Shown in pieces: positions 17,355-26,248 of a stretch of 62,675 nucleotides of DNA. Position numbers and translations under genes: made by a program. The DNA comes from Hallerella porci (GTDB lineage: Bacteria; Fibrobacterota; Fibrobacteria; Fibrobacterales; Fibrobacteraceae), in assembly GCF_003148885.1 (NCBI RefSeq), contig NZ_QGHD01000012.1, positions 1 to 62,675 of the forward strand. Reading direction: 5' to 3'. Under the pieces are notes generated by a model. That model saw only the letters and a program-made list of their open reading frames with translations, did no database searches and had not been told where the DNA came from. Each line of letters opens with the position of its first letter. Position 1 is the first letter of the stretch.

Positions 17355-18665
17355 ATGAATTGGAAATTCTATATCATTTGGCTGATTACGTTTCTCGCCG
17401 GCGTGATTTTCGTCTATGTTCTTCCAGACGAGTCGCTTTCTCCATCTCTGCGCTACATTTTCCTCGGCGTATGGGGCTCTGTTCTCGGAGCGCTTTTCAA
17501 TGTCATCACATCACGGATGCAGCAAAACAAAAATGAATCCGAAGATTTTGACGCCGCAGTCGCCAATAAACCGGCAACGCAGTTGATTCCCATCGTCGAT
17601 GGCAAAGAAGCGCCCGAAGCGGAACCGACTATGCAAGAATCTCTTCCGCCAAAAATTATCGCACCCGAATTTCCCGATGCCGAATGGATTGATTTTACTC
17701 AAGAAATTTTGAAGAATCATCCGTTCCCAAAAGTGGTGAAAAAATTAAGCGCTATTCTTCCGCGAATTTTCAAAAATGCATCCGGCGTTCTTTATATGTA
17801 TGACAGCGCATCGGAAACGGATTTGGCGCAAATTTTTGCATTCGGTCCGCATGAAATTAGCGACACGAAAATTTCTCAGTCAGCGTGCGCTTGTTTTGAT
17901 AACGCAAAAATTGTCGTCGCCGATTACTCGAATAAAAATCAAGGCAAAGGTTGCACGCACTTGCACGCGCGTCCCATCGGATATTCTTTCTGCGCGCCCA
18001 TCGAAGGATTAGAAGAACGCTTTGGACTTCTCACGATTCAAGTCGATGAATTGCCGCAGGGCGAAACCGTTGATTCGTGGAAGACAAAAGTTTCGATGAT
18101 TGCAACGACTTTCGGACTTTTCGTTGCGAATCAAAATTTGCAGCATCGATTCCAATCGCAAAGTTTGCGCGACCAATTAACCGATCTCGTCAACAAGCGT
18201 TATATGGAAGATGCATTAAAACGCGCTGTCAGCGAAGCGCGTCGCCACGGCACTCCGATCGGAATGATTATGCTTCATCCCGATAATTTTGAAGAATATC
18301 AAAATACCAAAGCGAAACATGTTGCAGATCAACTTCTTTGGGAACTTGCGCAAAGACTTCCGCGTTACATTCGCGCCGAAGATATTCCTTGCCGTTTTAA
18401 CGAAGATACTCTCTGCATTATTCTCCCCGGAGCTGATAAACATTGCACGCAAACGCGCGCCGAAAAAATCCGCTACGAAATTGAGAATTTGCTCATTTCT
18501 TACGGCGATGAAACGTTGCGGACAACTCTCAGCATCGGCATTTCGACATTCCCCGAAAACGCAAACGATGCAGCAAGTCTTATCGTTTCTGCAGAACAAG
18601 CGATGCACGAATCCGAAGCGCTCGGAAAAAATCGCGTCAGCTGTTCGCATTCTACCGCAAAATAA
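17355..18665 (+). CDS. Membrane-anchored GAF-like and degenerate GGDEF domain protein
   Basis: Two N-terminal membrane segments (about 3-23 and 33-52), a linker, a GAF-like sensor region (about 120-260), and a C-terminal GGDEF-fold domain from about 272 (DQLTDLVNKRYMEDAL, later TTLSIGISTFPE). The catalytic GGDEF is replaced by Asn349-Glu-Asp-Thr-Leu353, so diguanylate cyclase activity is unlikely. The inhibitory-site motif RxxD, five residues upstream, is intact (Arg340-Ala-Glu-Asp343), so binding of cyclic di-GMP as a receptor is plausible. ATG 17355 has GAGAG just upstream. It stands alone, divergent from carB, and ends in a good terminator. Confidence 0.85.
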   Translation: MNWKFYIIWLITFLAGVIFVYVLPDESLSPSLRYIFLGVWGSVLGALFNVITSRMQQNKNESEDFDAAVANKPATQLIPIVDGKEAPEAEPTMQESLPPKIIAPEFPDAEWIDFTQEILKNHPFPKVVKKLSAILPRIFKNASGVLYMYDSASETDLAQIFAFGPHEISDTKISQSACACFDNAKIVVADYSNKNQGKGCTHLHARPIGYSFCAPIEGLEERFGLLTIQVDELPQGETVDSWKTKVSMIATTFGLFVANQNLQHRFQSQSLRDQLTDLVNKRYMEDALKRAVSEARRHGTPIGMIMLHPDNFEEYQNTKAKHVADQLLWELAQRLPRYIRAEDIPCRFNEDTLCIILPGADKHCTQTRAEKIRYEIENLLISYGDETLRTTLSIGISTFPENANDAASLIVSAEQAMHESEALGKNRVSCSHSTAK

Positions 18666-18673
18666 TTTCACAA

Positions 18674-18703
18674 AAAATCGCACGCCAAATGGCGTGCGAT
18701 TTT
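18674..18703 (+). terminator. Rho-independent terminator after the GGDEF gene
   Basis: Perfect 13-base-pair stem AAAATCGCACGCC / GGCGTGCGATTTT with loop AAAT, followed by CATTTTT, nine bases after the stop. Confidence 0.9.
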
Positions 18704-18718
18704 CATTTTTAAAAAAGC

Positions 18719-18746
18719 AAAAAGCCGTTCGATAGAACGGCTTTTT
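18719..18746 (-). terminator. Terminator of the malic enzyme gene
   Basis: Perfect stem AAAAAGCCGTTC / GAACGGCTTTTT with loop of four bases, eight bases past the maeB stop on the minus strand. The symmetric A and T runs let it act on both strands. Confidence 0.88.
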
Positions 18747-18754
18747 GTATTGCA

Positions 18755-21049
18755 TTACTTCGCAGCGTCTTTCTTTTCTTGAACGATGGCGTCGATGACA
18801 GCGGCAACGGTCAAGTTAAAGATATCGTGCACAGAAGCGTCTGCATCGGTGAAATGCACCGGCTTCTTTAAGCCCATTTGAACAGGTCCGATCGATTCGC
18901 CGACGCCCATTTCGAGAAGCATTTTGCAGGTAATGTTCGCCGAAGAGAGGCATGGGAAAATGAGAGTGTTGACTTCTTTTCCCTTGAGCGTGTTGAACGG
19001 ATACTTCGCATCGCGCAGTTCCTTGTTGAGCGCAACCGACGCTTGCATTTCGCCATCAACATCATAATCCGGATACTGTTCGTGAAGAATTTTCACCGCA
19101 TCGCGGACAGAGTTCGCAGAACCGTTCTGCATTTTTTCATCAGCGCCGAAGTTTTCGTAACTGAGCATCGCCATCACCGGTTCATGCGCAAAGAATTTCA
19201 CTGCGTCATGAGTCAGCTTGGTAATATCGACGAGGGTTTCGGTATCCGGGTCGCGGTTCACCAAAGTATCTGCCAAGAAGAATGTTCCCTTCTTCGTACT
19301 CAAAATGTGAAGCGCTCCGAAATGCTTGTAATCATCGCGGATTCCGATGAGTTCCTTCGCAAGTTCAATCGTCGTCGAATAGCGAGAATTCGAGCCCGAA
19401 ATTAAAGCGTCTGCATCGCCGACCTTGACCATCATCATGCCGAAATGGTTGCGTTCAAACATATCGTCGCGCGCCTTTTCGGTGGTGACGCCGTTGCGGC
19501 CATTTTCTGCTGCATAAATTTTGGCGAATTTAAGACGGCGATCTGCTTCAGCAACTGCACGCGGATTCACAATTTCAATTCCCGAAATATCGAGCTGTTC
19601 ACTCGTTGCATTTTCTTGAATGCGTTCCGGATTTCCGAGAAGAATTGGAATAGCAATTCCTTCGGCCTTCGCTTGAATGGCTGCGCGAATCATGTTCACG
19701 CTTGCGCCTTCGGCAAAGACTACGCGCTTCGGATTGCTGCGCGCCATATTTTCAAATCCGCGGATAAGCTTGTTATCGTAGCCCATCATATCGCGGAGGC
19801 TATCTGCATAAGCATCCCAATCGGTAATCGTCTTGCGGGCAACGCCACTTTCAATAGCAGCCTTTGCCACAGCAATCGAAACATCGGTCAAAAGACGCGG
19901 ATCCATCGGCTTCGGGATAATGTAATTGCGGCCGTAAGAGAAACGTTCCGAGTTATAAGCGATATTCACCACTTCTGGAACCGGCTTGCGAGCGAGATCC
20001 GCAATCGCACGCACTGCTGCGTGCTTCATGTGTTCGTTAATTGCGCTGGCGCGAACGTCCAAAGCACCGCGAAAAATATACGGGAAACCGATGACATTAT
20101 TCACTTGGTTCGGATAATCGCTGCGGCCCGTAGCAAAGATAATGTCTTCGCGAGAGCTCATCGCCACTTCATACGAAACTTCCGGGACCGGATTTGCAAG
20201 GGCAAAGACAATCGGATTTTTCGCCATCGACTGAATCATTTCTTTCGTGAGAATGTTCGGCTTCGAAAGTCCGAGGAACACATCGGCGCCCTTCATCGCT
20301 TCGGCAAGAGTCGTCACATCCGTGCGATCCGTAGCGAAGAATTCTTTCTGCGGAGTCAAATTCTTACGGGCTTTGCTAATCACGCCCTTGCTGTCCACCA
20401 TGATGACATTTTCTTTCTTCACGCCGAGAGAAAGATAAAGCGAAGTGCAAGCGATTGCTGCAGCGCCTGCGCCGTTCACAACCAACTTCACCTTGTCAAT
20501 TTGCTTGCCCGCAATATCAAGTGCGTTCACAAGAGCTGCGCTACTGATAATTGCCGTTCCGTGTTGGTCATCGTGCATCACCGGAATATCGAGAGCTGCC
20601 TTCAAACCTTCTTCGATTTCAAAGCATTCTGGAGCCTTGATATCTTCCAAGTTGATGCCACCGAAAGTCGGCGCGATGCCTTTCACAATTTCGATAAATT
20701 TCTTCGGATCTTTTTCGTTGACTTCGATGTCAAAAACATCAACGCCCGCGTAAATCTTAAAGAGAAGACCCTTTCCTTCCATCACCGGTTTACCGGCAAC
20801 TGCACCAATATCTCCGAGTCCGAGAACTGCAGTACCATTTGAAATCACAGCGACGAGATTTCCCTTTGTCGTGTAATCGTAGGCTTTATTATTATCCTTT
20901 TCAATTTCGAGGCAAGGGACAGCGACACCCGGCGTATAAGCGAGGCCGAGATCTGTCTGCGTACTGTGCGGCTTTGTCGGAACGACTTCGATCTTTCCGG
21001 GTTTGCCGTTGGCATGGTAGGCGAGAGCGTCTTCATTAAGATTGGCCAT
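18755..21049 (-). CDS. maeB: NADP-dependent malic enzyme fused to phosphotransacetylase-like domain
   Basis: Oxidatively decarboxylates malate to pyruvate. The N-terminal malic domain (about 1-430) shows [43 protein letters not shown] and the nucleotide-binding [12 protein letters not shown]. The C-terminal region (about 435-764) is phosphate acetyl/butyryltransferase-like ([28 protein letters not shown]), as in MaeB, where it is usually regulatory and not catalytic. ATG 21049 has AAGGA upstream; the frame from 21100 is longer without support. In a succinate-forming fermenter it would link the C4 pool to pyruvate; that is inference. Confidence 0.95.
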   Translation of the reverse strand: MANLNEDALAYHANGKPGKIEVVPTKPHSTQTDLGLAYTPGVAVPCLEIEKDNNKAYDYTTKGNLVAVISNGTAVLGLGDIGAVAGKPVMEGKGLLFKIYAGVDVFDIEVNEKDPKKFIEIVKGIAPTFGGINLEDIKAPECFEIEEGLKAALDIPVMHDDQHGTAIISSAALVNALDIAGKQIDKVKLVVNGAGAAAIACTSLYLSLGVKKENVIMVDSKGVISKARKNLTPQKEFFATDRTDVTTLAEAMKGADVFLGLSKPNILTKEMIQSMAKNPIVFALANPVPEVSYEVAMSSREDIIFATGRSDYPNQVNNVIGFPYIFRGALDVRASAINEHMKHAAVRAIADLARKPVPEVVNIAYNSERFSYGRNYIIPKPMDPRLLTDVSIAVAKAAIESGVARKTITDWDAYADSLRDMMGYDNKLIRGFENMARSNPKRVVFAEGASVNMIRAAIQAKAEGIAIPILLGNPERIQENATSEQLDISGIEIVNPRAVAEADRRLKFAKIYAAENGRNGVTTEKARDDMFERNHFGMMMVKVGDADALISGSNSRYSTTIELAKELIGIRDDYKHFGALHILSTKKGTFFLADTLVNRDPDTETLVDITKLTHDAVKFFAHEPVMAMLSYENFGADEKMQNGSANSVRDAVKILHEQYPDYDVDGEMQASVALNKELRDAKYPFNTLKGKEVNTLIFPCLSSANITCKMLLEMGVGESIGPVQMGLKKPVHFTDADASVHDIFNLTVAAVIDAIVQEKKDAAK

Positions 21050-21242
21050 GATAAATCCTTTTTTGTTTCCAGCGAAAAATGCTCTTTTTGAGCTATGCAA
21101 ATATAGAAATAATTCCTAGCAAAAAAGAATTCTTTCATTTGAAATTCCCGCTGCGGTTTCAATTCATTTATCTGAATTATCTTTCATAAAATTTTTCCTC
21201 TTTCCATTTTTACGGCGACAAAATTTGACAGCGTTTAAAATG

Positions 21243-21273
21243 AAAAAGCTTCCCCAAAATGGAGAAGCTTTTT
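21243..21273 (-). terminator. Terminator of the pyridoxal kinase gene
   Basis: Stem AAAAAGCTTC / GAAGCTTTTT around a CCCCAAAATGGA centre, about 21 bases past the stop on the minus strand. Confidence 0.85.
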
Positions 21274-21294
21274 GTTGCTATGAAAAAGAACTCT

Positions 21295-22134
21295 TTACTT
21301 GTTCAGTTGTTTTACCAAATCCGGCAATGCGGTTTCAAATTTAACGCCGTACCAATGCGATTTATCGCCGATTGTATTTTCGATGCATTGGAGAGTATAA
21401 TTCGCCGCGATTTTTGCCGATTCAAACGGAGAATTTCCGCGGAGAAGTGCGCCGACAAATGCCGAAGCGTAAACGTCACCCGTGCCGTGGCAACCGCCCG
21501 CAATTTTCCGATGCGGATAATACGAAATTTTTCCGTTTTCGTAAACCGAAACGCCGGTCGTTTCTGCGGTGTAACCGATGCCGGTTAAGACGACCGCTTT
21601 TGCGCCTAGCTTAATCAAATCTTCGGAAAGTTTTTTTACGTAGGCTTCGTCGTAAGTTTCACGATAATCGTTTCCCGTAAGCATCGCGGCTTCGGTAATA
21701 TTCGGAAGAACAAAATCTGCGTCCGAAATAAGAGGCTTCATCGCTTCAACAAATGCTGCGTCAAAACCCGGATAAAGTTTTCCGTTATCAGCCATCGCCG
21801 GGTCTACGACATTCACGCTAGAATCTTTACGCACCGAATGCAAAATATTGCGCACATATTCAATTTGCTTTGCGCTTCCCAAATAGCCCGTGTAGAATGC
21901 ATCAAATGTAATGCCTTCTTTTTTCCAATGTTCCAAAATTTTTGGCAAATCATCGGTGAGATCGCGGAAAGTGTAACCTGTAAATCCACCCGTATGCGTC
22001 GAAAGCACTGCCGAAGGAAGCACTGCAGTTTCTAAGCCGCAAGCCGAAATAATCGGAAGCGCAACGGTCAAAGAACATTGTCCAATGCAGGACACATCTT
22101 GAATGGTCAAAACGCGTTTATAATCGTAAGCCAT
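21295..22134 (-). CDS. Pyridoxal/pyridoxamine kinase
   Basis: Ribokinase-superfamily enzyme that phosphorylates B6 vitamers for PLP salvage. The 279 residues fit PdxK/PdxY: RVLTIQDVSCIGQCSLTVALPIISACG, STHTGGFTGYTF, FYTGYLGSAKQ, VVDPAMADNGKLYPGF, VLPNITEAAMLTG, and the anion-hole block GGCHGTGDVYASAFVGALL. ATG 22134 has GGAGAG six bases upstream. The sequence style resembles the pyridoxamine kinases of Clostridia and Bacteroidota. It precedes a terminator and follows metY, whose product needs PLP, though the terminator at 22204-22227 makes them separate units. Confidence 0.9.
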   Translation of the reverse strand: MAYDYKRVLTIQDVSCIGQCSLTVALPIISACGLETAVLPSAVLSTHTGGFTGYTFRDLTDDLPKILEHWKKEGITFDAFYTGYLGSAKQIEYVRNILHSVRKDSSVNVVDPAMADNGKLYPGFDAAFVEAMKPLISDADFVLPNITEAAMLTGNDYRETYDEAYVKKLSEDLIKLGAKAVVLTGIGYTAETTGVSVYENGKISYYPHRKIAGGCHGTGDVYASAFVGALLRGNSPFESAKIAANYTLQCIENTIGDKSHWYGVKFETALPDLVKQLNK

Positions 22135-22203
22135 AAAACTCTCCGTTTTTTTTTGCAAACACAATTTAGAAAACAAATTCTTTTTTTTGGTTCCGTTTTA
22201 AAA

Positions 22204-22227
22204 AATGCGGCGCACAAGCACCGCATT
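22204..22227 (-). terminator. Terminator of metY
   Basis: Minus-strand stem AATGCGGTGC / GCGCCGCATT (one G-T wobble) with a four-base loop followed by a T-run, 22 bases after the metY stop. Confidence 0.8.
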
Positions 22228-22248
22228 CTTCACCTTGGAAAAAACTCC

Positions 22249-23544
22249 TTAAACTTTGTCAAATGCTTGACTCAAATCTTCCACGATATCGTCGATATTT
22301 TCCGTTCCAATCGAAAGGCGAATCGTGCTCTGCGAAATATTTTGTTCCGCAAGTTCTGCGTCGTTCAATTCGGAATGCGTCGTCGAAGCCGGATGAATAA
22401 CGAGGCTTTTTACGTCGGCGACATTGGCGAGCAAACTGAAAATCTGCAAGCTATCGATGAATTTCCAAGCAGCTTCTTTTCCGCCTTTGATTTCAAAAGT
22501 GAAAATGGAAGCACCGCCCTTCGGGAAATATTTCACAAAGTTTTTGTGATCCGGATGCGAAGGCAAACTCGGATGGCTCACCGAAGCAACCTTCGGATGC
22601 TTCGAAAGGAATTCGACGACTTTCTTCGTATTTTCAACGTGCCGTTCAATGCGAAGCGAAAGAGTTTCGGTTCCTTGAATGAGCGCCCAAGCGGCAAACG
22701 GAGAAATCGTTGCGCCCTGATCGCGGAGAAGAATTGCGCGGATATACGTCACGTAAGCTGCGCCCGGAACCGCATCCGCAAAGCTCACACCGTGATAGCT
22801 TTCATTCGGATTTGCAATCGTCGGGAATTTTCCTGATTTCCAATTTGTCTTTCCAGATTCAATGATGACGCCGCCGAGAGTTGTGCCGTGACCGCCGATA
22901 AATTTCGTCGCCGAGTGCACTACGACATCTGCGCCGTGTTCTAGCGGGCGGAAAAGATACGGCGTTCCAAACGTATTATCCACAATCACCGCGAGACCGT
23001 ATTTGTGCCCGAGTTCAATCAAAGCGTCAATATCCGAAACGTCGGCATTCGGATTTCCGAGAGTTTCCAAATAAAGAATTTTTGTGTTCGGTTTAATAGC
23101 GCCTTCGACTTCATTCAAATCATGCGTGTTGACAAAAGTCGTTTCAACACCAAACGGTTTGAGCGTATGCTTCAACAAATTATAAGTGCCGCCGTAAATC
23201 GTTTTCTGCGCTACCACATGATCGCCAGCTTGTGCAAGAGCTTCAATTGCATAAGTAATCGCAGCAGCTCCGCTCGCGACAGCAAGTGCCGCAGAACCAC
23301 CTTCGAGCGCCGCAATTCTCTGTTCAAAAACTCCTTGCGTCGAATTCGTCAAACGACCGTAAATATTTCCCGCATCGCGTAAACCAAAACGATCTGCAGC
23401 GTGCTTAGAATTGTGGAAAACGTAAGAAGTCGTCGCATAAATAGGAACAGCGCGGCTATCCGTTGTCGGATCTGCGACTTCTTGGCCCACATGAAGTTGG
23501 AGAGTTTCAAAACGGTACTTCTTATTCGGATTCTGATTCGTCAT
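22249..23544 (-). CDS. metY: O-acetylhomoserine sulfhydrylase
   Basis: PLP enzyme that makes homocysteine directly from O-acetylhomoserine and sulfide. The 431-residue protein shows the Cys/Met metabolism family blocks ETLQLHVGQEVADPTTDSRAVPIY, YGRLTNSTQ, ALEGGSAALAVASGAAA, YLETLGNPNADV, VVDNTFGTPYLFRPLEHGAD and the PLP lysine in HSATKFIGGHG. The length (about 430) and the RAVPIYATTSY start point to MetY and not to cystathionine enzymes. It stands alone with a terminator after it and a structured leader of about 200 bases before it. Confidence 0.95.
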   Translation of the reverse strand: MTNQNPNKKYRFETLQLHVGQEVADPTTDSRAVPIYATTSYVFHNSKHAADRFGLRDAGNIYGRLTNSTQGVFEQRIAALEGGSAALAVASGAAAITYAIEALAQAGDHVVAQKTIYGGTYNLLKHTLKPFGVETTFVNTHDLNEVEGAIKPNTKILYLETLGNPNADVSDIDALIELGHKYGLAVIVDNTFGTPYLFRPLEHGADVVVHSATKFIGGHGTTLGGVIIESGKTNWKSGKFPTIANPNESYHGVSFADAVPGAAYVTYIRAILLRDQGATISPFAAWALIQGTETLSLRIERHVENTKKVVEFLSKHPKVASVSHPSLPSHPDHKNFVKYFPKGGASIFTFEIKGGKEAAWKFIDSLQIFSLLANVADVKSLVIHPASTTHSELNDAELAEQNISQSTIRLSIGTENIDDIVEDLSQAFDKV

Positions 23545-23740
23545 AGTATTAAACCTCTTTGGGAATGATCCCGGTTTGCGGAAATTTCCGCGGAAAATTT
23601 TTTTGCTAGATTCAAAGCTCCAGCGCGCTTTTGCGAATTGCGGTTAGGCTCGCGAGCCTTTAGGATTGCACATTCGATCTTTCATCTTCGTAATCCTCCG
23701 AGCGATTTCCTTTCGGTTTCGCTCTGTTGTTTACGCGATA
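23545..23740 (-). promoter_or_regulatory. Structured metY leader, possible cis-regulatory RNA
   Basis: On the minus strand the leader can form three successive hairpins: AGCGA/TCGCT enclosing CC-GAAA-GG (23701-23723), AGGATT/AATCCT (about 23667-23697), and the palindrome GGCTCGCGAGCC (23647-23658). It then has an AT/GC palindrome around 23581-23602 (AATTTCCGCGGAAATT-like). The second hairpin holds the GGAGG of a 13-codon upstream frame. I do not find the core signatures of SAM-I or other SAM riboswitches. Structure is seen; regulation by methionine or sulfur supply is inferred from the gene. Confidence 0.45.
23644..23685 (-). CDS. Candidate leader peptide of metY, 13 residues
   Basis: ATG at 23685, nine bases after a perfect GGAGG, encodes MKDRMCNPKGSRA and stops at 23644. 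The peptide contains Met and Cys side by side, as expected for a translation-sensed leader in sulfur amino acid control. The reading frame runs through the AGGATT/AATCCT and GGCTCGCGAGCC hairpins, so a translating ribosome would disrupt both. It may instead be chance: the frame is short. Confidence 0.35.
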   Translation of the reverse strand: MKDRMCNPKGSRA

Positions 23741-23903
23741 TAAATTAGAATCGATTTTCGTTATTGTCTAATACTATCTTTTGATTCCTAGTTATAAAAA
23801 AAAGCTATATCCATCAAAAATGGAAAATTCAGAATTAGTCAATTTGCGCCACGAATTCAAGACTAGACCTTTTTAAATTTCTAATTTTAAAGCCGAGGTT
23901 TTT

Positions 23904-24593
23904 GTGAAAAAGTTTTTCCCAATTTTGATTTTATTTTTAGCGACGGCTGCTTTTGCGGGCGATTCGACTTCGGTTTATACAAAAATTACCGATTGGTACA
24001 GCAACAATTTGAATTACGGAACGGTCACGCTTTTGATGACGGTGGAAAGTTCTTTCATTCCGTTTCCTTCCGAAGTTGTGGTGCCGCCTGCCGCATACAA
24101 AGCGCTGCAACCGAATTCTGGTTTGAACATCGTCTTAGTCGTTTTATTTGCTACTCTCGGCGCAGTTCTCGGAGCGCTCATCAATTTTTATTTAGCGAAA
24201 TTTCTCGGCCGTCCGATCATTTATAAATTTGCGGATTCGCGTCTCGGGCAAATGTGTTTGCTCGATTCAAAAAAAGTGGATCAAGCGGAAACGTTCTTCC
24301 GTAAACACGGTGCAGTTTCTACTTTCGTCGGGCGTTTTATTCCAGCGATTCGACAACTTATTTCAATTCCCGCGGGCATTGCCGAGATGAAATTAAAAAC
24401 GTTCGTCACCTTTACCGCTCTCGGCGCACTCATTTGGAATATCGTCTTAGCGCTTCTCGGCGTCTTTGCGCACGGACAAAGCGATCTCATTCAGAAATAC
24501 AATTCCGAACTTTCAATGGGCGTGCTCGGAATCGTCGTTCTCTTCGTCGGCTACATTATTTTCCGCGGCATTAAACATAAAAAAGCGAAATAA
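23904..24593 (+). CDS. DedA family membrane protein
   Basis: Inner-membrane protein of the DedA/VTT family, implicated in lipid carrier (undecaprenyl phosphate or phospholipid) flipping. The 229 residues start with a signal-like hydrophobic segment; family motifs are ESSFIPFPSEVVVPPAAY, the GALINFYLAKFLGRP block, and GRFIPAIRQLISIPAGIAEM with its conserved Arg. Several further hydrophobic helices end in a Lys-rich tail. GTG start at 23904 with GAGG five bases upstream. A terminator overlaps its stop codon. Confidence 0.9.
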   Translation: MKKFFPILILFLATAAFAGDSTSVYTKITDWYSNNLNYGTVTLLMTVESSFIPFPSEVVVPPAAYKALQPNSGLNIVLVVLFATLGAVLGALINFYLAKFLGRPIIYKFADSRLGQMCLLDSKKVDQAETFFRKHGAVSTFVGRFIPAIRQLISIPAGIAEMKLKTFVTFTALGALIWNIVLALLGVFAHGQSDLIQKYNSELSMGVLGIVVLFVGYIIFRGIKHKKAK

Positions 24594-24607
24594 ATTTTTC
24601 GCTTTTT
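24580..24607. terminator. Bidirectional terminator between dedA and the methyltransferase gene
   Basis: Stem AAAAAGCGAAA / TTTCGCTTTTT with a six-base loop that contains the dedA TAA. The T-runs are on both strands, so it ends dedA (plus) and the minus-strand operon whose last stop is at 24612. Confidence 0.85.
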
Positions 24608-24611
24608 CTAT

Positions 24612-25784
24612 TTACGAATTGACGAGAAGCACCATCGTTTCTAAATGCGGTGTTCCCGGAAATAAATCTAACGGGAGAATTTTTTCAACGCGGTAATGCG
24701 CCAAACGCCATTGATTCAGCGAGCGCGGAATTTCATCGGTTCCGCAGAAAATATGCAGAACGCGTTCGGGTTTCCGTTTTGCTAACGCCGCAATCACTCC
24801 TGGTTCGACGCCTTTCCGCGGCGGATCCAAAAGAATCACTTCGAGATCACGCGCTTTGGGAATGTTTTTTTCCACAAAGTTAGCATCGATTCGTCCCGCG
24901 ACAAAACGCGCATTTTGCTTTTTCAAAAAGCGTGCGCTGTTCTTTGCAAATTCAATTGACGGACCTTCCCATTCTACGCCAAAAGTGGATTTTGCATTTG
25001 AGCCCATTCCAAAAGTAAAGAGCCCATAACCGCAATAAAGATCGAGCATTTCCGTTTCGGAATTCGGCTGCAAAAGTTCCGCAGCATTTTTGAGCAAATT
25101 CGGAATTTGCGATTCATTGATTTGGCTAAAACCGGTGACGGGATATTTCAAACGACAAGAGCCGATGTCTAATGTCAAATCCCGCGGGCCAAAAAGAGTT
25201 TTAAATGCCAACGCATCGGCAGGGCGCACCGCTTCCAAATAATAATCCGAACGTGTCGGGTCAAAATAAACATGCGCCGAAAAGACACCGAGATTTGCAG
25301 CGTTTAAATGTTCGCCCATCAGTTTGAGTTTGCGCACGACAAACGCATTCATTTCGGAAACGTTAAAAATCACAGAACGCCGTTTATAATTGCCGCGGAT
25401 AATGACCCAATTCATCGCTTCGGCGAGCGTCTTAAATGCGGGCTTTTTCAAATAGCCTTCGATGAATTTGTAAATCGCTAAATGTTCCGCGGGCTCTAAC
25501 GGTTCTGCATATTCTGAACTTTCATCGTCTTCGCCAAAGCTCAAATAAAATTCGCCGTCATCAAAAATGGCGCGGCGTTTCGTCGTCGTACGATATCCGC
25601 GCGGAAGCGGACTTGCGACAATTTCTTCGGGCTCTTGCAAACCATTTTCTTTGCAGAAATGCGCAAACGCTTTTTGCTTTACGACAAGTTCATCTTTGTA
25701 ATCGAGAAGGGAAAGCGAAAGAAGCGGCAAACTGGAAAATTCTTTTGGCATCGCTTCGCGAAGCGCTTTGGCAAATAAAATCAT
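24612..25784 (-). CDS. TrmA/RlmCD-family RNA m5U methyltransferase
   Basis: SAM-dependent uracil-C5 methyltransferase of the COG2265 family acting on tRNA or rRNA. SAM-binding LDLYCGYGLFTFGMG, LDPPRKGVEPGVIAAL and the catalytic-cysteine block HIFCGTDEIPRSL (usual form SCNPxTLxRD) are seen in the C-terminal half. The N-terminal part lacks an obvious TRAM domain and the four-cysteine iron-sulfur motif of RlmD. The target base cannot be assigned. Last gene of the 10-gene minus-strand run; it overlaps the upstream lipoprotein gene by four bases. Confidence 0.85.
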   Translation of the reverse strand: MILFAKALREAMPKEFSSLPLLSLSLLDYKDELVVKQKAFAHFCKENGLQEPEEIVASPLPRGYRTTTKRRAIFDDGEFYLSFGEDDESSEYAEPLEPAEHLAIYKFIEGYLKKPAFKTLAEAMNWVIIRGNYKRRSVIFNVSEMNAFVVRKLKLMGEHLNAANLGVFSAHVYFDPTRSDYYLEAVRPADALAFKTLFGPRDLTLDIGSCRLKYPVTGFSQINESQIPNLLKNAAELLQPNSETEMLDLYCGYGLFTFGMGSNAKSTFGVEWEGPSIEFAKNSARFLKKQNARFVAGRIDANFVEKNIPKARDLEVILLDPPRKGVEPGVIAALAKRKPERVLHIFCGTDEIPRSLNQWRLAHYRVEKILPLDLFPGTPHLETMVLLVNS

Positions 25785-26248
25785 TTTGAAACCTTTTTAA
25801 GAATGCGCAAAAGACGATAAGGCATTTCCGAATCATCTAAATACGGTTTTCCTTCAACGTTCAAATAAACGATTGAAGTGCCGCCGTCTTTTTGAAAACT
25901 GAAGAATCGTTTTCCATCATCAAATCGCACCAAAATAAATTCTGCGCTATCTTTAAATGTCGCTGTATTTTTTAGCGTGTCCATTTTTTCGTTTCCGTAA
26001 ACGAGGACTTCTTCAATTTGCGCACGACCGAGACTGTCTAAATTCATTTTTACGCGGCGCATATCACATTCGTCGCAAGGTAATGCACCAACATAAGTGC
26101 CGAAGCTTCCTTCGGGAACAGCAATCGGCGCAAGCTTCGGAAGAGCCTTCAAATCTTCTTCAATTTTTTTTGATTTGACTTCTTCTTCATTTTGTCCGCA
26201 GCCAAAAATGCAAAATAAAATTACAAACAAACTCACTAACCGTTTCAT
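25781..26248 (-). CDS. NlpE-like lipoprotein
   Basis: Lipoprotein signal MKRLVSLFVILFCIFGC with Cys17 as lipidation site. After a charged linker comes GSFGTYVGALPCDECDMRRVKM, a match to the NlpE N-terminal domain motif (YxGxLPCxDC) including the CxxC pair. In E. coli NlpE this domain senses lipoprotein or surface stress for the Cpx system; no such partner is nearby and that role is not shown here. 155 residues. Its start abuts the stop of the upstream gene without a gap. Confidence 0.8.
   Translation of the reverse strand: MKRLVSLFVILFCIFGCGQNEEEVKSKKIEEDLKALPKLAPIAVPEGSFGTYVGALPCDECDMRRVKMNLDSLGRAQIEEVLVYGNEKMDTLKNTATFKDSAEFILVRFDDGKRFFSFQKDGGTSIVYLNVEGKPYLDDSEMPYRLLRILKKVSK

Noticed and set aside
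19445-20842. 465-codon plus-strand frame opposite maeB
   Set aside because: Same cause: antisense to a well-identified gene, no motifs.
23545-23740. SAM-I riboswitch upstream of metY
   Set aside because: The conserved core words of SAM-I are absent; only generic hairpins and a short frame are seen.
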